Positions 1-9,575 are shown, numbered from the stretch's first letter. The stretch: DNA of 41,284 bases from a virus (IMGVR_UViG_3300042400_001078:1-41284), one strand, 5' to 3'. Notes: generated from the sequence alone by a model not told the origin. Numbers and translations are program-made.

Positions 1-654
1 CCAACAGACGAATGCGCTTGTATAGGTGTAAAAACTATCACATGGAACGTAAATAATACCGTAACTATAACGCTAACAGATAATAGTTCAATAACTAGTC
101 CAGTACTTAGAGGGCCACAAGGATTGCCTGGAGTTGCGGGGGTAAATGGAACAAACGGAACTGATGGAGTTGGAGTTGAAATGAATTTTGATACAATAAC
201 AAATACTATTCAATGGAGGCCAATAGGACATCCATCATGGATAAATTTGTATACGTTTCCTGCGAATGAAACTTGGAAAACAATTAGAGGCACAACTCCA
301 AGCGACCCATTAATTGATGGAACTATAATAAATGGTTATATAGCAGGTTCTGGTGCATCAGCTATGTCTTATTTCTATATTAGAAAAAGAGGGGACGGAT
401 ATGTGGAAATAAACTTAGAGGGATTAGATTTAACTAAAAATGCATTAGATATTCCTTTGGTAGTATTGCCAGTTGCTTATAGACCAGTTTACACTACAAT
501 AATACCAGTTAGGTATATAGATGCTTCTGTTTATAAAACGTGTAGCTTATATATTCAAGATAATGGATTAATGGGAGTGTCATCATACTTACCTACATTA
601 TTCCCGGTTACTGAAATATTAGTAGGTGGATATGCAAATTACTCAACAAACTAA
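1..654 (+). CDS. Tail fibre protein with a short collagen-like segment (5' end cut off)
   Basis: The reading frame is open from the first base of the window, so the N-terminus lies outside it. The visible part begins with a beta-rich stretch, then a short Gly-X-Y segment (GPQGLPGVAGVNGTNGTDG) typical of phage fibres that form triple helices, then about 150 residues of beta-rich sequence ending in VGGYANYS. It is followed by two further fibre genes and a holin-like gene, which fits the end of a tail module. The collagen-like repeat and the position support a receptor-binding or fibre role; the exact receptor domain is not recognised. Confidence 0.7.
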   Translation, partial: PTDECACIGVKTITWNVNNTVTITLTDNSSITSPVLRGPQGLPGVAGVNGTNGTDGVGVEMNFDTITNTIQWRPIGHPSWINLYTFPANETWKTIRGTTPSDPLIDGTIINGYIAGSGASAMSYFYIRKRGDGYVEINLEGLDLTKNALDIPLVVLPVAYRPVYTTIIPVRYIDASVYKTCSLYIQDNGLMGVSSYLPTLFPVTEILVGGYANYSTN

Positions 655-659
655 GAACT

Positions 660-881
660 ATGATAGGATATACAACAACAGCAGATTCAGTAGAGTTTAC
701 AATAGGTAGTGTAGTTGAAACAATACCTAGACCTTTGAAGTATGTAAAAATTGACAATACTACAAATAAAATTTACGTAAATAAAGAAAATGGGGACATT
801 ACTTTTGAAGCTAAAAACTTGCCTATTAATGGATTTACTACAATGACTGACTTATATAACAACTTAAAAACACTAATGTAA
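660..881 (+). CDS. Stand-alone copy of a fibre N-terminal domain (73 aa)
   Basis: This small protein matches the first 73 residues of the next gene almost along its whole length. Shared landmarks are the [ST]x[DE]F-like start, the P[RK]PL[KQ]YVK block, and the end PINGFTTxxDLYxxLK. It stops where the neighbour continues into its shaft. It lies 5 bp after the preceding fibre gene and 1 bp before the next. It could be a separate small adaptor protein, or the remnant of a fibre gene that lost its distal part by recombination. Confidence 0.6.
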   Translation: MIGYTTTADSVEFTIGSVVETIPRPLKYVKIDNTTNKIYVNKENGDITFEAKNLPINGFTTMTDLYNNLKTLM

Positions 882-882
882 T

Positions 883-1869
883 ATGATATTTGAATATACC
901 GTAAATACTGATTCTATTGAGTTTAAATTAGGTGATGTAACTCAAACAATGCCTAAGCCTTTGCAATACGTAAAATTAAGCAATGACTTATCGAAAGTTT
1001 ATGTATTCAGTGAAAATAACGATATAGTATTTGATGCCAAATACCTACCTATAAACGGATTTACTACTGCACAAGACCTATATGATGATTTAAAACAATA
1101 TGCACGTAGAACTAGTGGTGGTGGTTCATCTTACTATTTATATAGTGAAAACTATGATGCAGGAAGTTTTTATCCTAGCACAGTTACAGGATTAAATGCT
1201 GAATCTATTGGAGTGGCAAATACTGCTAGTGGAGATTATTCTACTACTATTGGTGGTGGTAATACTGCAAGTGGAGAAGTGTCAATATCAATAGGTAGTG
1301 GAAATATTGCAAGTGGCAAATCTTCAATGGCAACTGGATATGAAACAACTGCAAAATCTTATGTAGAAACTTCATTTGGGTTTCAAAATACAGATTATAC
1401 TCCAATATCAGACATAGCATTTAAGCCAACAGATAGGTTAATCGTTGTAGGTAATGGTAATGGGGCTACATCAGATGCTTTCACAATCCTTAAAAATGGT
1501 AAAACTGCTATTGGAATAGATAACTTTGAAACTACTACAAATGAAGCAAAATTACAAGTAAATGGATTCTATGCAACATCTATTGAGGTTATAAACTCTA
1601 ATACTACATTAGATGCTTCTACATGTGCATCAATTATAATAGTTGATAATTCTGCATCAAGCAAAACTATAATTTTGCCAATTGCATCTGAAATGTTTTT
1701 TAATGGCATGACTGCAAGAATTATTATAAAAAGAAAATCAACAAATCATAATATTACAATTAATCCACAATCTGGGAGCAATATTGATGGTGCTACTCAT
1801 TATGATTATACAGGAAATGATAAAGCGTTTGAATTTGTAACAGACGGAGCTAAATGGTATAAACTTTAA
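883..1869 (+). CDS. Tail fibre with YadA-like head repeats (328 aa)
   Basis: Residues 1-75 are the same domain as in the preceding small gene. Residues of about 105-165 contain four or five copies of a roughly 14-residue repeat of the type NTASGDYSTTIGGG, NTASGEVSISIGSG, NIASGKSSMATGY. This is the hallmark of YadA/Hep_Hag head repeats of trimeric adhesins, which are also used in phage fibres. The C-terminal 130 residues are beta-rich and end in GAKWYKL, a common end of virion fibre proteins. It is probably a trimeric receptor-binding fibre on the tail. Confidence 0.7.
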   Translation: MIFEYTVNTDSIEFKLGDVTQTMPKPLQYVKLSNDLSKVYVFSENNDIVFDAKYLPINGFTTAQDLYDDLKQYARRTSGGGSSYYLYSENYDAGSFYPSTVTGLNAESIGVANTASGDYSTTIGGGNTASGEVSISIGSGNIASGKSSMATGYETTAKSYVETSFGFQNTDYTPISDIAFKPTDRLIVVGNGNGATSDAFTILKNGKTAIGIDNFETTTNEAKLQVNGFYATSIEVINSNTTLDASTCASIIIVDNSASSKTIILPIASEMFFNGMTARIIIKRKSTNHNITINPQSGSNIDGATHYDYTGNDKAFEFVTDGAKWYKL

Positions 1870-1894
1870 AACCATAAAATATTTTTAATTTTGT

Positions 1895-2164
1895 ATGAAA
1901 AACCAAGATTTTTTTTATAAGACAATAACAGGAATAATGTTTACTATTGTTTGCTTTTTTACAAGTCAAACTTATTTCAAAATTGACAAATATGTAGAAA
2001 AGACAAATAAGCTAGAAAGTCAAGTTGCAGTAATAAATAATAAACTTGGCATTGCAAAAGATGACATTAATCCAATTAATTTTTTTAGCTATCTTTTCAT
2101 AAATAAAAGTGAAGAACCTGAATTAAAAGAAGAAAAAAAATGTGGCAATCAATTATTGAATTAA
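1895..2164 (+). CDS. Small membrane protein with coiled coil, possible lysis accessory
   Basis: The protein has 89 residues. Residues 9-24 are hydrophobic (ITGIMFTIVCFFTSQT) and form a single membrane anchor near the N-terminus. They are followed by a short heptad-like segment (KLESQVAVINNKLG) and a charged tail. The layout resembles spanin- or holin-like accessory proteins, but no family is recognised. It overlaps the next gene by 25 bases and is two genes upstream of a holin-like gene, so a role in lysis is an inference from context. Confidence 0.5.
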   Translation: MKNQDFFYKTITGIMFTIVCFFTSQTYFKIDKYVEKTNKLESQVAVINNKLGIAKDDINPINFFSYLFINKSEEPELKEEKKCGNQLLN

Positions 2165-2496
2165 TAATTCAGTTTTTTAAGTCAATTTCTAGCGTTTCAG
2201 ACACGACTAAGGAATTAGTGCCAGTTATAGAAAAAAAGCAAGAAATTCGTACTCCAGTACAAGAACAAGAAGCTGAAAATGATACAATAAGAAAAAAAGA
2301 AAAAAAGTATGAGTTATTATCTAGAGAAATTAGAAAAGATTTGAAGCATGGATATGAACCAAATGAAATAATAGCACATTATAAATTATCAATAGGTGAG
2401 GATTTGACAGATATTGTCAATCGAGAATTTGAAAATTTAAAACAAAATAAAAAAAGGTTAAAATCATTTAATAACATTAAAAAAAATAAATTATGA
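2140..2496 (+). CDS. Small protein with amphipathic N-terminus, lysis-region unknown
   Basis: The protein has 118 residues. The first 18 residues (MWQSIIELIIQFFKSISS) are amphipathic to hydrophobic, followed by a long charged helix-rich region (KKEKKYELLSREIRKDLKHG) and a lysine-rich end. It overlaps both neighbours: the ATG lies within the end of the preceding gene, and its TGA overlaps the next ATG as ATGA. Such tight packing suggests translational coupling. The function is unknown; a spanin- or antiholin-like job is possible from position only. Confidence 0.5.
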   Translation: MWQSIIELIIQFFKSISSVSDTTKELVPVIEKKQEIRTPVQEQEAENDTIRKKEKKYELLSREIRKDLKHGYEPNEIIAHYKLSIGEDLTDIVNREFENLKQNKKRLKSFNNIKKNKL

Positions 2497-2669
2497 AAAA
2501 TTGGAAAACGACATTAATAGGAGCAATAGCGTCAGGCTTATTAGTAGCTCAAACATTTATTTCGGAAGGATTTACAGGAAGTAAAGAGCAGATAGGTCAA
2601 TTAATTATAGCTGTAGCTATAGCTGTATTAGGAGCAGTTGCAAAAGATTTTAATGTTTCTGGCAAGTAG
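2493..2669 (+). CDS. Holin-like small membrane protein (58 aa)
   Basis: The sequence begins MKNWKTTLIGAIASGLLVAQ and has a second hydrophobic segment, LIIAVAIAVLGAVAKDF. Two membrane helices joined by a short polar loop, with a charged N-terminus and a KDFNVSGK end, are typical of small holins found in many Bacteroidota phages and prophages. It would make membrane lesions that release the endolysin. The ATGA overlap with the preceding gene supports this start. The endolysin of this phage is not adjacent; it lies about 11 kb away. Confidence 0.7.
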   Translation: MKNWKTTLIGAIASGLLVAQTFISEGFTGSKEQIGQLIIAVAIAVLGAVAKDFNVSGK

Positions 2670-2677
2670 GCTAAAAT

Positions 2678-3574
2678 ATGATAGATTATACTATAACTGC
2701 TGGTAATGGTTTTTTAAACATTACTGATAATACGAATAATGTTTTTAATGATTTCTACTTACTAAGTATTAGGGTAGAATACACTAAAGACATTTTTCTT
2801 ATTACGGATTGTAATAAGACTTTAAAACTAGCAGTAGCTAACTTATCAAAAATAAATAGTGGTGCGTTTGCTACGTTTGAGGACTTGCAATTATTTATTC
2901 GTGAAGCTCAAATAGCTGCGCAAAATAATCTAAAAAGTATTGCTGAACAAGTAAATGATAGTGGAACTGCAACATTATCAGATACTCAATTAGTACCTAT
3001 TATAGATGGAAGTAGTTTATTAAAATCTACATGGGCAAATATTAAGGCTTTTCTAAAGACTTATTTTGATACGATATATCAAAGCACATCATTATCTGCT
3101 TACTCATTTAGAGCTAATAATACAAATACAACTGCAAACGCTACAGATAATACATTTAAAGATATTGCAGAACAAGTATATAGTGGTTCAATAACATGGA
3201 CTGCAACAACAGCTCCATCTGGTGCAACTAATCATTCTTATAGATGGTCGCAAGTAGGTAAATTAGTTACTTTAAGACTTACATTAATTTATGCAAATGC
3301 AGGAGTATCTGTAACATCAGTTACTTGTGGATTGCCACCAGATTGTCCTGTTCCAGAGATACCTTTTGGTTCAACTGCAAATGGGTCTGCTTTATATAAC
3401 GGAAGTGGTACATTAGCAACAGCAGTAGTAGGTGATGGAATGTCGCCTAGTGTGAATGGTGGTATATCAGAATTAAAAATAAATAGTGGAGGTACTGGTT
3501 ATGAAATTAAGATTTATAGAGGTTCAGCAGGTTATAGGTCAGCTAGAGCAGTTATTCAATATTATTCAGTTTAA
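2678..3574 (+). CDS. Tail fibre / receptor-binding protein (298 aa)
   Basis: The first 75 residues follow the same plan as the two paralogous fibre N-termini upstream, ending in INSGAFATFEDLQLFIREAQ in place of PINGFTTAQDLYDDLK. A linker (residues of about 85-150) with TATLSDTQLVPIIDG and STWANIKAFLKTYFDTIYQ follows; this segment is common in phage fibres before the distal domain. The C-terminal 140 residues are glycine- and threonine-rich beta sequence. It is the last gene of the rightward tail block and is followed by a terminator hairpin of the opposing operon. Confidence 0.65.
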   Translation: MIDYTITAGNGFLNITDNTNNVFNDFYLLSIRVEYTKDIFLITDCNKTLKLAVANLSKINSGAFATFEDLQLFIREAQIAAQNNLKSIAEQVNDSGTATLSDTQLVPIIDGSSLLKSTWANIKAFLKTYFDTIYQSTSLSAYSFRANNTNTTANATDNTFKDIAEQVYSGSITWTATTAPSGATNHSYRWSQVGKLVTLRLTLIYANAGVSVTSVTCGLPPDCPVPEIPFGSTANGSALYNGSGTLATAVVGDGMSPSVNGGISELKINSGGTGYEIKIYRGSAGYRSARAVIQYYSV

Positions 3575-3619
3575 AACCTTAGTATTTCATCTGCTAAACT
3601 ATTCTGTATTGAGCAGTAT

Positions 3620-3643
3620 AAAAAAAGGGAGCTACAAGCTCCC
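3620..3643 (-). terminator. Rho-independent terminator of the structural operon
   Basis: A perfect 7-bp stem GGGAGCT/AGCTCCC with a 3-nt loop is preceded on the plus strand by a run of seven A. On the minus strand it therefore ends in a U-tract. It sits 43 bases past the stop of the leftward virion gene and so closes the leftward structural operon. The rightward fibre operon has no U-tract here. Confidence 0.85.
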
Positions 3644-3686
3644 AATTACTAAACAACCTATTTTAATACTTAGATATTTGAATTGT

Positions 3687-4814
3687 TTAATTAAACTCTA
3701 TAAAGAATCTGAATTTAAACCCAACTAATATTTGTCTAGGTTGTATGCCAAAACAAGCATACGCACTATACCAATTATCTAGTCCACTAATAAGCCCTTC
3801 AAAATAATCTCCTACTCTGCTATCTGCTCCATTACTGCCTCCAACAATATTTAACTCTCCCCAACAAGTTCCAGCATCTCCAATATTAGCAGTCAATACT
3901 CCAGGAGCAAGACTTGCACCAGCTACAATTTGGTCTAATCCACCAAAATACCCACTTGTGATACTTCCATAAGAACCACCTGCATTTGGAGAACCTGTCC
4001 CAGTAATATCTGCAGTCAAATCTAAAGGAGGAGTATATTTTGTAACTTGACATCCGCTAGATAGTCCAAAAGTAACATTAGCTCCGTCTGCACTAAGATT
4101 TGTATATACTTTAATCTTTTTTACCGAGTTCCAATTTACTAAATCTTTAAAAGCAATAATGCCACCACCACCATCAGACCCGACTAATACTCTTGGTCGA
4201 TTCTTGCCATCATAACCCCATCCACTAGAACTAACAAACCCTGTTCTTTCAGCTACATTAAGTGCGTTAGCTGCTACTGTTACCTTTGTTATACTAGTTG
4301 TCGTACAAGTAATATCCCCACTATCGTATTGAGAAGTAGCTGGAGGTGTCCATACCCATGCTCCTGGAAGTGGATTTTCTATGCAAGTAAACTCATATAC
4401 AATTCCATCTGGAGGTATTGTTACTGGAGTGTTTATTGGTAAGTTGTTTATTCTTCCTCCAACATTTGAAGGGAATAATACAATAGAAATAGCTCCCATA
4501 TTTACTATTTTAGTGCTTTTACCTGTTTTTGGTTGAGGTAATTTAGCTGCATAATCAGAACTTGTAACTGTTGTAAAAACATTTACTCCGTATTCTAATA
4601 TGCTAGTAGTAGTTTCATCTGTATTTTCAGCAGCTAAAGAATCAATTACTTTTGAAATAACTGAAACGATTGGAGCTTCTGGGTCTGTTTCATCTACAGA
4701 AATATCTGTTCCTGGAATAATATTTCTTACTACATTTTGGTTAGGGTCTGGAATATTTGGACCTGGAGTAAAAGGTAAATGATTGTGTTGTTCGTAAGGA
4801 TTTGGGCCTGCCAT
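3687..4814 (-). CDS. Putative virion / tail appendage protein (375 aa)
   Basis: The protein starts MAGPNPYEQHNHLPFTPGPN, is rich in Gly, Thr, Ser and Asn, and looks beta-rich throughout. It lacks a signal peptide and membrane segments. It is the last gene of the leftward operon that also encodes portal and terminase, 47 bases after the portal stop. Position and composition suggest a structural or head-decoration/fibre protein. The C-terminal part contains Cys-containing beta segments (SSGCQV, AGTCWGEL, AYACFG). No specific family is recognised. Confidence 0.55.
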   Translation of the reverse strand: MAGPNPYEQHNHLPFTPGPNIPDPNQNVVRNIIPGTDISVDETDPEAPIVSVISKVIDSLAAENTDETTTSILEYGVNVFTTVTSSDYAAKLPQPKTGKSTKIVNMGAISIVLFPSNVGGRINNLPINTPVTIPPDGIVYEFTCIENPLPGAWVWTPPATSQYDSGDITCTTTSITKVTVAANALNVAERTGFVSSSGWGYDGKNRPRVLVGSDGGGGIIAFKDLVNWNSVKKIKVYTNLSADGANVTFGLSSGCQVTKYTPPLDLTADITGTGSPNAGGSYGSITSGYFGGLDQIVAGASLAPGVLTANIGDAGTCWGELNIVGGSNGADSRVGDYFEGLISGLDNWYSAYACFGIQPRQILVGFKFRFFIEFN

Positions 4815-4861
4815 AATTTTTTAATTTTAATTGTGTAAATTTAATGACTTATTTTTAATAT

Positions 4862-7066
4862 TTATGTATTTAATTCTTTTTCTGCAATCTTTTCCTTGAT
4901 ATTTTGCTTATATCTCACATCTTGAGCATCCTCTGAATGACGTAATTTTTGCTCTTGTAATGCCATAGCATTTTCTCCTTTTAATTTTTCAACCTCTAAT
5001 GGAATATTAATACGTTTGAGTTCAAGTTCAGATTCAATCTGCAGTCTTTCAGCATTTGCTTGTTGTTGCATACGTGATTGCTCCATAGCATTTTTCTCAC
5101 TTTCAGCTTTCAATTTATTTATTGCAACTACTCCTTTCTCTAAAATTTCCTCCGCTTCCGCAGCACTTTGGCTATTTACCATCTTCATTAATGCTAATGC
5201 AAAGTTTGGATCATTCACAGTTGGTAATAACATTTGAGCAGTTTGTACCGCAACATTCTTTTGTTGTTGTTGTTTTAGCTTATTTTGAACTACTAATCCA
5301 TATCTATTCAAATACCAATTTGTGTCTTTTGAAAGGTTGAAAAAGTTTTGTCCACGCTCACCAATGTAGTATTTAACCTTATCTGAATCTTTCCAACAAA
5401 TAGGAAATAAATTACATACTTCTTGCAGTGATGATTGAATTACACTATACCACGTAGAAATGTATGGATATAAACTCATTTGTGCTTGTTGAATGGCATT
5501 TTGTTGTGTGCCTAATCCGGTGTTTGAATTTACAATACCCATATATCCCTCATTTAACCCCGTTACCAATAACATACTTGTATCTAGGAATTGGATAAAT
5601 CTCATTAAGTCAGACACTGCCTGACTTAATCCCATATCAATTTCTTTTGGCTGAATTATCTGTCCTCCATTGAGTTGCATATCGCCCTCTTTGGCTGAAT
5701 TTACTCGGTATACTCCATAAGCCATCATATTGTAGTGATTATCCAAAGGATTATCCTCTGTAGCTTCATCAATAATTAATATTTTACCTTTTGCTTGACC
5801 TACTAGCCTATCAATAGAATAAAATGCATTAATCTTCATTGATTCCAAAGGTTTCAACAAATCTACAAGGCAAGGATGAAGTCCATCTATAATCCCTTTT
5901 ATTGGCAACTCTCTTTCACTTGGAGTATCTTCTGAAACAATTTGATTAGGCATTTCTCTGCATTGGTAGTATATTTTACTTGCAATTCTAGTACACTCCC
6001 AAACCGTATTAGTGCATCTTTGCTCATACTTATCATTAGGACTTAGCTTGTCATCATCTCCAACGAAATGTACATGAGGGTTATCCTCGTCTAATTTATT
6101 AGGAGTTATTTTGCATTTTACCCATTTGATTGCTTTGAAATAAATCTTGTAACAATCAATGTATAAAGTATCTTGCTCAATAAACCAATCACATCCATCT
6201 TTCCACGTCTTAGCCATTGCAGATGCTCCTACATTACCAAAGTTCTCCATTAGTCCATTAAGATATTCTACATCTTCTTGGCTTAAATTTGGACACTTAT
6301 CAATAATTTCTTGTGGAGTAGCTGAATAGTAATATCCTGCATATCTACCTTTATGAATAAATGGACTTGTGCTATCTAAATCATAAATCAAATTTTGAGT
6401 AGGAATTACATCTAGTTCGGGGTCTTCCAATCCCTTATAAATATCTACTGCCATTTTGCCTGTAACAAAGTAGTTCCAAAGTAATTGATTAGTAAGTTTA
6501 TACTGCATACCTTTCATGGTATCAGTCAATATCCAACGTAATGCTTTAGATAAATTTATTTCAGCTTCTGTTTGGTATTTAGAATAATCCACACCTTTTA
6601 TTTTCTCAATATCCTCTGGCTGAATTACATCTAGCACGTCAATAGGCGCGCCTAAAATTTCATTAATACCACTTTGTTGTCTTACAAATCTTGCAAGTTT
6701 TTCTGCTCCAATCTTTGAAACTTCTTCAATCTTTTCTTCATATCCCTCTTTATTGATAACCGAAACAACATAGTCTAGTTCTTCACTAGTATATTTCCCA
6801 ATAGCCTTATTCAATAAATGAGCAATAGTGTTTACTTGTCGGATTCTTCCTGGTAAAACTCTATCTGGAGTATTAGGATTTACGTATAATTTAGTAACAT
6901 AATCAAAGTCGCTTTCAGGCACTGTGCCTTTTGCGTAATTGATATTTTCTAAATCTCGCTCATTATAGCAGTTTTGGCCACGAAGAATTATTGCATCAAT
7001 GGCTTGTTTTGCCCATTCTAATTGTTCGTCCTTTTTCGCAGGAACTACGTTACTAAAATTTCTCAT
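4862..7066 (-). CDS. Portal protein (734 aa)
   Basis: The portal forms the dodecameric ring through which DNA is packaged. The order TerL then portal with a 1-base gap, the 734-residue length and internal features fit this. These include an N-terminal helical region, a central DPELDVIPTQNLIYDLDSTS-type segment followed by 'PFIHKGRYAGYY' as seen in portals of Bacteroidota podoviruses, and a long C-terminal coiled coil (about residues 640-734) rich in Gln, Glu, Ala and Lys. A hydrophobic/aromatic segment near residues 475-545 (DLMRFIQFLDTSMLLVTGLN) corresponds to the part that lines the channel in portals. The exact subfamily is uncertain. Confidence 0.8.
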   Translation of the reverse strand: MRNFSNVVPAKKDEQLEWAKQAIDAIILRGQNCYNERDLENINYAKGTVPESDFDYVTKLYVNPNTPDRVLPGRIRQVNTIAHLLNKAIGKYTSEELDYVVSVINKEGYEEKIEEVSKIGAEKLARFVRQQSGINEILGAPIDVLDVIQPEDIEKIKGVDYSKYQTEAEINLSKALRWILTDTMKGMQYKLTNQLLWNYFVTGKMAVDIYKGLEDPELDVIPTQNLIYDLDSTSPFIHKGRYAGYYYSATPQEIIDKCPNLSQEDVEYLNGLMENFGNVGASAMAKTWKDGCDWFIEQDTLYIDCYKIYFKAIKWVKCKITPNKLDEDNPHVHFVGDDDKLSPNDKYEQRCTNTVWECTRIASKIYYQCREMPNQIVSEDTPSERELPIKGIIDGLHPCLVDLLKPLESMKINAFYSIDRLVGQAKGKILIIDEATEDNPLDNHYNMMAYGVYRVNSAKEGDMQLNGGQIIQPKEIDMGLSQAVSDLMRFIQFLDTSMLLVTGLNEGYMGIVNSNTGLGTQQNAIQQAQMSLYPYISTWYSVIQSSLQEVCNLFPICWKDSDKVKYYIGERGQNFFNLSKDTNWYLNRYGLVVQNKLKQQQQKNVAVQTAQMLLPTVNDPNFALALMKMVNSQSAAEAEEILEKGVVAINKLKAESEKNAMEQSRMQQQANAERLQIESELELKRINIPLEVEKLKGENAMALQEQKLRHSEDAQDVRYKQNIKEKIAEKELNT

Positions 7067-7067
7067 A

Positions 7068-8894
7068 TTATCGTGTCATCATTTTCTGTTGCTCGACTGT
7101 ACTTATTACTATCATCTTATTTCCACTATGTATTGTATATGGAATAAATGGTTTTTCTTTTTTCTTTGGCATAAACTCTGGTAGCATTTTTATGTTTTCA
7201 GATGCATGAAGTACCGACCAAATATATGCCATAGCTAAATCCACATTTTCTGTCCCAAAGTTACTTAATTCATCTAACAATTCAATAAAAACATGATTTT
7301 CCCAATTGCTATCAAAATCTTGAACGGCAATTTCAGTTGCAGTAGCAATAGCTTGCGATGTTGGACTTACTCCGTATCTTGCAGTATTATTTTTACTATA
7401 CACATTATCCAATAAACTAGGTCTAGTTTTTAGATACTTGGCTGCATTCCTTTTTACAAAATAATCTTTCCAATCGTCCTCCGTATGCTCAAATAGTAAT
7501 TGGCAATCATAGTACATTGCAGTGAGCATACAATCCTCAAAGAACATATCTTTTGTTTTGGGTCTATTATGATAAATACAAATAGGCAAATTCCCAATTT
7601 CGCTTAATCCGTTGAATGGCCTATAAATCACTATAGCACCTTTTGATGTAGCAAATTGTCCACTATCTCCTTTACGATATGGATCTACTGCACCCACATC
7701 TTTATTAATCAAACCTTTTTTCGGATGCATATAAATTTTCCATCTACCATCTAGGCACTCTGCAAATTTTATACTTCCATCTTTATTGTCTTTATATAAG
7801 TTTCCAGTTTTAATTTGACTTTCAATAGCCTTATTAGTCATAATATCGGCTATTTGTGAGGATATGTAGTTTGTATTAAATGGACTTTGATTAATCGATA
7901 CAAACATTTCCTTTTCAGTTAAAGGATAGTTTTGCATTTCAATAGTGAGAATATCGTCTTTTAGTCCTTTTCTTCTATCAAGCACCCACTTTTCAGCACC
8001 ATCCATATCACTATCTCCATTCTCTTTCACAAATCCCCATAAAGCTTTGTTTGCAGGAATAAATAGTTTTTCAAAGCCATAATCATTGTGATTAAACCAC
8101 AAAGTTCTAAAATCTTTATATCCATGGTTGAATGCATTTGACGTACCGCCAGCTATGATAGTACCAAACTTTTTTGCACCTTTTTGTAAATTTGCTCTTG
8201 ATGTTTGAATAAGTTTTAATGGGTCTTTAATCTCCCCAAACTCCTCTAGCCCCATAACCTTAAAACGTCCAGATTTACCTACATCGGCATTTACTACTTC
8301 AAGCATAGTGAGTGAAGATAAATTGCCACGTTCTGTTTTTCTACCCGTTTCTTCATCAGTTTCAACCCAACCATATTTTAATAAATCAGCATTATTTGAA
8401 AGACCAGGGTCTACCTTAAAATCATCTAGTAAATGTTGCCAACCTAGTTTGTACTTATTCTTGAATTGTTGCTTTGCTGGAGAAGTACCACTAGGAAACA
8501 ACATTATGATGTGGTTATCCTTGAAAAAATGAGTTTCGTATAGTGAAATATTTGCTAAATCGTAACTAAATCCTTTATCTCTACCTTTACCAACTATCAA
8601 ATCTCTTTCATTTTCATAGCAGTAATCGAGTAAATCATATAAGTCTTTTTGAGCGTCTACATAGTAAGGACTAATCATTTTTTCACGACTATCTCCATCT
8701 TCTAAGTGAAGTATCTTGAAAAAATTTAGTTTGAAATATAGCCTACCAGTGATAGTAGTGCCACCATGCGTATATCCGTTAAGAATGTAATGTAATTGTT
8801 CTTCGAGCCATGAGAACCATTGTGGACTATCCCTTTTATAATCAGGGATTCCATATTTTATAACGGGCGAAAAGTCGGTGTAATTTACACTCAA
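7068..8894 (-). CDS. terL: Terminase large subunit
   Basis: This is the ATPase and nuclease that packages the genome into the head. A deviant Walker A appears at residues 102-108 (GKGRDKG). Walker B is at about 212-218 (KVMGLEE, with E217/E218 as the acidic pair). The RNase H-like nuclease domain starts at about 398 with VGAVDPYRKGDSGQ, where D404 is the first metal-binding Asp. The 608-residue length is typical for TerL. The following portal gene begins 1 base later, and a candidate small subunit precedes it by 6 bases. Confidence 0.85.
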   Translation of the reverse strand: MSVNYTDFSPVIKYGIPDYKRDSPQWFSWLEEQLHYILNGYTHGGTTITGRLYFKLNFFKILHLEDGDSREKMISPYYVDAQKDLYDLLDYCYENERDLIVGKGRDKGFSYDLANISLYETHFFKDNHIIMLFPSGTSPAKQQFKNKYKLGWQHLLDDFKVDPGLSNNADLLKYGWVETDEETGRKTERGNLSSLTMLEVVNADVGKSGRFKVMGLEEFGEIKDPLKLIQTSRANLQKGAKKFGTIIAGGTSNAFNHGYKDFRTLWFNHNDYGFEKLFIPANKALWGFVKENGDSDMDGAEKWVLDRRKGLKDDILTIEMQNYPLTEKEMFVSINQSPFNTNYISSQIADIMTNKAIESQIKTGNLYKDNKDGSIKFAECLDGRWKIYMHPKKGLINKDVGAVDPYRKGDSGQFATSKGAIVIYRPFNGLSEIGNLPICIYHNRPKTKDMFFEDCMLTAMYYDCQLLFEHTEDDWKDYFVKRNAAKYLKTRPSLLDNVYSKNNTARYGVSPTSQAIATATEIAVQDFDSNWENHVFIELLDELSNFGTENVDLAMAYIWSVLHASENIKMLPEFMPKKKEKPFIPYTIHSGNKMIVISTVEQQKMMTR

Positions 8895-8900
8895 AACTTT

Positions 8901-9422
8901 TTATCTATTTTTCTCCTCTATGAATGAGAGGCTACGATTCGACTTGACTTTCCCAACAACATCTTTAGCAGACGTATCGGCACTTTTATTTATTTCACCA
9001 ACAGTTGTGATAACGGTCGGTAGTTCTTTCATTATTGTAATAATATCCTTTAGATTGTCACTACTTACAACCGCTTCTCCATCTATATAACTACTTAGCA
9101 ATTTACCGCCTTTAAGGTATGATTTTCGGAGTTTATTTTCTTGTGTATCGCAAATCTGTTGATACTTTTTTATTGCATTTTTAAGGACTTCTACATCAAA
9201 TTTTTCCTTTCCAAATACTGATGCGTAAACTTCATCCCTACGCACAGATTCAGATTCCTCATAAGCAAATGGACTTGTAGGGTCTGCATATAGAATTATA
9301 AATGCAATAGCATTTGCTCCATGTTTTTCTAGTATATTCCTAAATTCAACATAGTAATTGCAGGTATCTTCATCTACCTCCCATTTTTTCTTACTTTTGT
9401 TGAATTTAGCAAATATTACCAT
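8901..9422 (-). CDS. Possible terminase small subunit or head-packaging protein (173 aa)
   Basis: The gene lies immediately before terL in the same operon, the usual place of terS. The protein is helical and charged, with a central KKYQQICDTQENKLRKSYLKG segment and a C-terminal tail rich in Ser, Lys and Asn. No clear helix-turn-helix is visible, so the assignment as small terminase rests mainly on position, size and charge. Confidence 0.5.
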   Translation of the reverse strand: MVIFAKFNKSKKKWEVDEDTCNYYVEFRNILEKHGANAIAFIILYADPTSPFAYEESESVRRDEVYASVFGKEKFDVEVLKNAIKKYQQICDTQENKLRKSYLKGGKLLSSYIDGEAVVSSDNLKDIITIMKELPTVITTVGEINKSADTSAKDVVGKVKSNRSLSFIEEKNR

Positions 9423-9425
9423 AGT

Positions 9426-9575
9426 TTATCTACCGGGTCTATTAACTCTAGCATCTTTTGTGCCACTACAAGCGCAGTTTATCTTTGCTTTTTTAGGCAT
9501 TAAAGAACTACCAGTGTCTTTTAGTTTAACAACGGGTGCTTTGTGATTTTTTTTTGGATGTTCGTATGTTGGCAT
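9426..9575 (-). CDS. Small basic protein with CxC motif (49 aa)
   Basis: The protein starts MPTYEHPKKNHKAPVVKLKD, is Lys-rich, and has a C-A-C pair near residue 34. It ends 3 bases before the start of the next gene (TAA-ACT-ATG) and starts 1 base after the preceding gene's stop, so it fits tightly into the operon. Function is unknown. Confidence 0.5.
   Translation of the reverse strand: MPTYEHPKKNHKAPVVKLKDTGSSLMPKKAKINCACSGTKDARVNRPGR

Noticed and set aside
1-3574. Diversity-generating retroelement acting on the fibre genes
   Set aside because: No reverse transcriptase gene and no template/variable repeat pair is visible in the window.
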